The position numbers and the translations under genes are program-made. Below are positions 46,289-48,359 of a stretch of 48,359 nucleotides of DNA, one piece after another (position 1 is the first letter of the stretch; each line of letters starts with the position of its first letter). Location: NCBI GenBank assembly GCA_002731275.1, contig PCBK01000095.1, positions 1 to 48,359 on the forward strand, written 5' to 3'. The stretch comes from Deltaproteobacteria bacterium. GTDB lineage: Bacteria; Myxococcota_C; UBA6777. The notes below the pieces were generated by a model, which did no database searches, was not told the origin of the DNA, and was given only the letters and a program-made list of their open reading frames with translations.

Positions 46289-46772
46289 GTTTCTGGGGAG
46301 AAGCACTATCCGTCTTTTGGGGAAAAGAACTATCCGTTTTGAGGAGAAGAACTGTCCGTTTTGAAGAGAAGAACTGTCCGTTTTGAAGAGAAGAACTGTC
46401 CGTTTTGAAGAGAAGAACTATCGGGGGAAATGAATTTCCCCCAAGCGCGCTTTGCTTGCTTTCCCCCTCAGTTGAGCCTCTTTGAGGCTGTTTTTGTTTT
46501 CGTAGGGCTACACACATAGGCGTAGAGGAATTCTTTTTGAATTGAGCTGGCTATCCCCAAGGCCGTCAGGCCTTCAAATGCGGTCCGGCGCGCTGCGCTG
46601 GTTCAAATGCGGTTTCGCAAACGGTTTTGCAAACGCCTGTCTTGTATGCCATTCTTTGTAAGTGGTCCTCTCGCGAAGTAAGCGCATGAGTATGATGTTG
46701 CATTTCCCCCCATAGGGTCGGGCCTTGTGTCCGACCTCAAGGCATTGAAAACACACGCCAAAGGAGTTCGTT
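46289..46772. repeat. Intergenic region with 22-base tandem repeats and dispersed repeat
   Basis: No gene. About five and a half copies of a 22-base unit (GAGAAGAACTGTCCGTTTTGAA) run from about 46297 to 46420, the first two less perfect. A hairpin GGGGGAAAT-GA-ATTTCCCCC follows at 46423-46442. A 30-base stretch at 46573-46602 repeats one at 307-336 with one mismatch, and TTCAAATGCGGT recurs at 46602-46613. The repeats are contiguous, so they are not CRISPR. Confidence 0.7.
46475..46500 (+). terminator. Rho-independent terminator after the selenoprotein gene
   Basis: AGCCTC-TTT-GAGGCT (6-bp stem, 46475-46489) is followed by GTTTTTGTTTT. It lies about 190 bases downstream of the selenoprotein stop and in the plus orientation, so it probably ends that transcript. 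Confidence 0.65.
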
Positions 46773-47675
46773 ATGGTACACAGAGAGACTTTTGAGAACA
46801 GAGATGAACGATTTCGCCAAAAGCTCAAGCAGCTCGTCGCAAAGACACTCCCTGTCGTCTTTGTGTCCGGTACGCTCATGCTCACCCACTGTAGCTCCGG
46901 CCCCGCCACAAAAGAAGGCACACAAACCGAACAAACCAAAGAAAAAGTCACAGAGCAGGCAAAAGAAAAAGCAACAGAAAAAACAACAGAGCCCATCACA
47001 GAATATCCAGTGGTGGTTGATGGAAGGCGTCCAGATGGGCTTTGTGAACCGGCCTTTGATGACAGTTATATGACAGAGGAGCGGGACATTGTGAGCGCGT
47101 TCTTTGCCCGAATCGTCCACCTTGAGCGTTCTGCGGTCGTAGCCTTTGAGTATCTTGCCCGTGAATTGGAAGCCTATAACGCACCACAAGAGTTAATCGA
47201 TATCGCCTACCAGGCTGTCGAAGAGGAAAAAGAACACGCTCGTTTGATGACACAGGTCGTCGAACACTTTGGTGGTGCGTCAATTCCCCCGGTCGAAGTC
47301 GCTCCCTTCAAACTCCGACCACTTTATGAGATCGCATTTGAGAACGCCGAAGAAGGTTGTACACGAGAGACATACGGTGCGTTGATGGCTTTGTGGCAAG
47401 CAGAGGCCGCGAATGATGAACTGGTACGTTCGGTGTGTGCGCAAGTGGGGCATGATGAGAGCCGACATGCAGCGCTGTCTTGGGCGATCGATGAATGGGT
47501 GACACCACTTTTGACAATTGAGCAACAGCAAGAACTTATGGCGATCAAAGCGTCAACGATGGATGTCCTTCGCGAAGAATCCAGGCGTCCCGTCCACCCT
47601 GCGCTTGTCAAATGGGCTGGATATCCCACACCACAAGCCGCTTCTCTCCTCCTCCAAGATAGTTTCGCCGCGTAA
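46773..47675 (+). CDS. Ferritin-like-fold lipoprotein
   Basis: Protein of 300 residues. The N-terminus has a charged stretch and then a hydrophobic signal ending LMLTHC (Cys40, a relaxed lipobox). A Glu/Thr/Lys linker follows (to about residue 80). Residues about 110-250 look like a four-helix ferritin-like domain with Glu/His metal motifs: HLERSAVVAFEYLARE, AVEEEKEHARLM, QAEAANDELV and GHDESRHAALSW. These can bind a di-iron centre. Myxococcota have related ferritin-like lipoproteins of unknown role. The start has AAAGGAG eight bases upstream. Possible roles are iron or oxidant handling in the periplasm (inference). Confidence 0.87.
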   Translation: MVHRETFENRDERFRQKLKQLVAKTLPVVFVSGTLMLTHCSSGPATKEGTQTEQTKEKVTEQAKEKATEKTTEPITEYPVVVDGRRPDGLCEPAFDDSYMTEERDIVSAFFARIVHLERSAVVAFEYLARELEAYNAPQELIDIAYQAVEEEKEHARLMTQVVEHFGGASIPPVEVAPFKLRPLYEIAFENAEEGCTRETYGALMALWQAEAANDELVRSVCAQVGHDESRHAALSWAIDEWVTPLLTIEQQQELMAIKASTMDVLREESRRPVHPALVKWAGYPTPQAASLLLQDSFAA

Positions 47676-47694
47676 GCCTCCCCTCCCAATAACC

Positions 47695-48114
47695 TCAATC
47701 ATCATCAAGTAGCTCCAGCTTTGCCTTCTTGTTGATTTTACGGAAAACAAAAATGTCCACCGAACGTTTGCAACGAAGTCCCTTTTTGGTTTTATGACAC
47801 TTCAACCATCCCGCAAAAGGCGAAAAAATAGTCAGTTGCCCCTTATCAACAGACCAATCTTGCTTGGACTCCTCGACCCCCCGAATCCCCATCGCGATCG
47901 TCTCAATTTTGATATGAGCTCGCATCCCAGGCATCAAAGTCATATGTATTTTTTTGGTCTTCCTCAAGTTCTCAATTTTTAACACATCCTTATAGATGTA
48001 GGAGCCCCAGTATGGACGCTCAAGCTCTCGCTGGTATTTTTGATAGGATGTGTATTTGTAATAACCAAATGACACAGTACCCACAACAAAAGTAAGCCAA
48101 AATAAGAATCTCAT
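47695..48114 (-). CDS. Small membrane-anchored hypothetical protein
   Basis: Protein of 139 residues. A single N-terminal hydrophobic segment (FLFWLTFVVGTVSFGYY) is followed by a soluble, basic domain that looks beta-rich (KIENLRKTKKIHMTLMPGMRAHIKIETI, CHKTKKGLRCKRSVDIFVFRK). Two Cys near residues 106 and 115 could form a disulfide. The start is supported by AAGGAGGGAAT immediately upstream. It converges on the ferritin-like lipoprotein gene with 19 bases between their ends. No family recognised; probably an anchored periplasmic protein. Confidence 0.75.
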   Translation of the reverse strand: MRFLFWLTFVVGTVSFGYYKYTSYQKYQRELERPYWGSYIYKDVLKIENLRKTKKIHMTLMPGMRAHIKIETIAMGIRGVEESKQDWSVDKGQLTIFSPFAGWLKCHKTKKGLRCKRSVDIFVFRKINKKAKLELLDDD

Positions 48115-48262
48115 ATTCCCTCCTTTTATCTATCTATCTTCAAGGACATCGTAGAACAATGAATCTACTTAGCAGTCATATTAACGTCAAGCATCTACCG
48201 ATAAGAAAACGACCCAATAGAGAAAAATGACAATCACAAGCGACTCCGCGAACGCTTTTTTA

Positions 48263-48280
48263 GGGCGTGTCTGCAAACTT
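48263..48280. repeat. Possible terminal inverted repeat of an IS5-type element
   Basis: GGGCGTGTCTGCAAACTT sits just beyond the stop codon of the truncated transposase reading frame. IS5-family ends commonly begin GGG(G)CGTGTCTGCAAA. The other end of the element lies outside the window. Confidence 0.45.
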
Positions 48281-48359
48281 AAAGCCACGCCACGATCGAA
48301 GAAATCGTCCACATTGCCAAAAACATCTCAGGTAGCTTTTCGTATCTCGTGGCCAACCT
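48279..48359 (-). CDS. IS5-family transposase, C-terminal end (cut by window edge)
   Basis: Reading the minus strand from the right edge gives a 26-residue C-terminus containing ATRYEKLPEMFLAMWTISS and ending AWL-stop. The pattern TRYxKLxxxFLAxxxxxxxxxWL is typical of IS5-type transposase ends. The stop codon is at 48279-48281. Only the tail of the gene is visible, so intactness cannot be judged. Confidence 0.6.
   Translation of the reverse strand, partial: RLATRYEKLPEMFLAMWTISSIVAWL

Noticed and set aside
46297-46420. Tandem repeat array as a possible CRISPR array
   Set aside because: The 22-base units are contiguous with no spacers between them, and no cas genes are present.
46423-46442. 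GGGGGAAAT/ATTTCCCCC hairpin as a terminator
   Set aside because: The loop is only two bases and no T-run follows. The hairpin at 46475-46500 is a better terminator.

Overview
This window looks like chromosomal DNA of a large-genome predatory or social-type bacterium of the Myxococcota (old Deltaproteobacteria). This is inference from gene content: a trypsin-like protease with a Cys-containing, MYXO-CTERM-like tail, a MopE-like Cys/Asp repeat lipoprotein, many lipoproteins with Glu/Pro/Thr-rich linkers, an FHA protein beside a giant Ser/Thr kinase-ATPase-TPR protein, and several exported HEAT-repeat proteins. No tRNA, rRNA, prophage or CRISPR array was seen. One IS element is cut by the right edge.

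Layout. 1-462 is repeat-rich non-coding DNA. 463-7264 holds an EF-hand-like lipoprotein (minus), a UDP-glucuronate decarboxylase, lepA, two tandem signal peptidase I genes and an exported SAM methyltransferase (minus). 7265-16014 holds the MYXO-CTERM-like protease, a glycine-rich membrane protein and a two-gene operon of exported HEAT-repeat proteins. 16561-20473 is a peptidoglycan pair: a DacB-type PBP and a lytic transglycosylase with a polybasic tail. 20693-29304 holds a lipoprotein esterase, a Pnkp-like kinase-phosphatase, a MopE-like lipoprotein, an acyl-CoA synthetase and a second lipoprotein esterase. 29504-31211 holds two paralogous exported proteins that are very basic and carry 18 cysteines each. 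Next come inorganic pyrophosphatase and an SLC13 transporter, then a pyrR-pyrB-pyrC operon with a PyrR-binding RNA hairpin in its leader, and a possible 3-methyladenine-glycosylase-like protein fused to a helix-turn-helix. 38040-44589 is a signalling cluster (FHA protein, Ser/Thr kinase, HEAT protein). The last part holds a Rieske protein, a membrane-anchored selenocysteine peroxiredoxin-like protein, a ferritin-like lipoprotein, a small membrane protein and the end of an IS5-type element.

The most noteworthy items are these. (1) The gene at 45476-46288 has an in-frame TGA in a Trp-U-Pro-Tyr-Cys redox motif followed by a SECIS-like hairpin; ordinary gene calling would split it. (2) The two cationic proteins share a nearly mirror-symmetric ladder of 18 cysteines. 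(3) The pyr leader has a consensus PyrR-binding loop whose lower stem would cover the Shine-Dalgarno site of a 68-codon leader ORF, and the stop codon of that ORF overlaps the pyrR ribosome-binding site. (4) A Pnkp-like RNA/DNA end-healing protein lacks the ligase domain. (5) A possible AAG-fold glycosylase relative carries a helix-turn-helix. Envelope biology is a common theme: signal peptidases, PBP, transglycosylase, many lipoproteins and several exported polybasic proteins.
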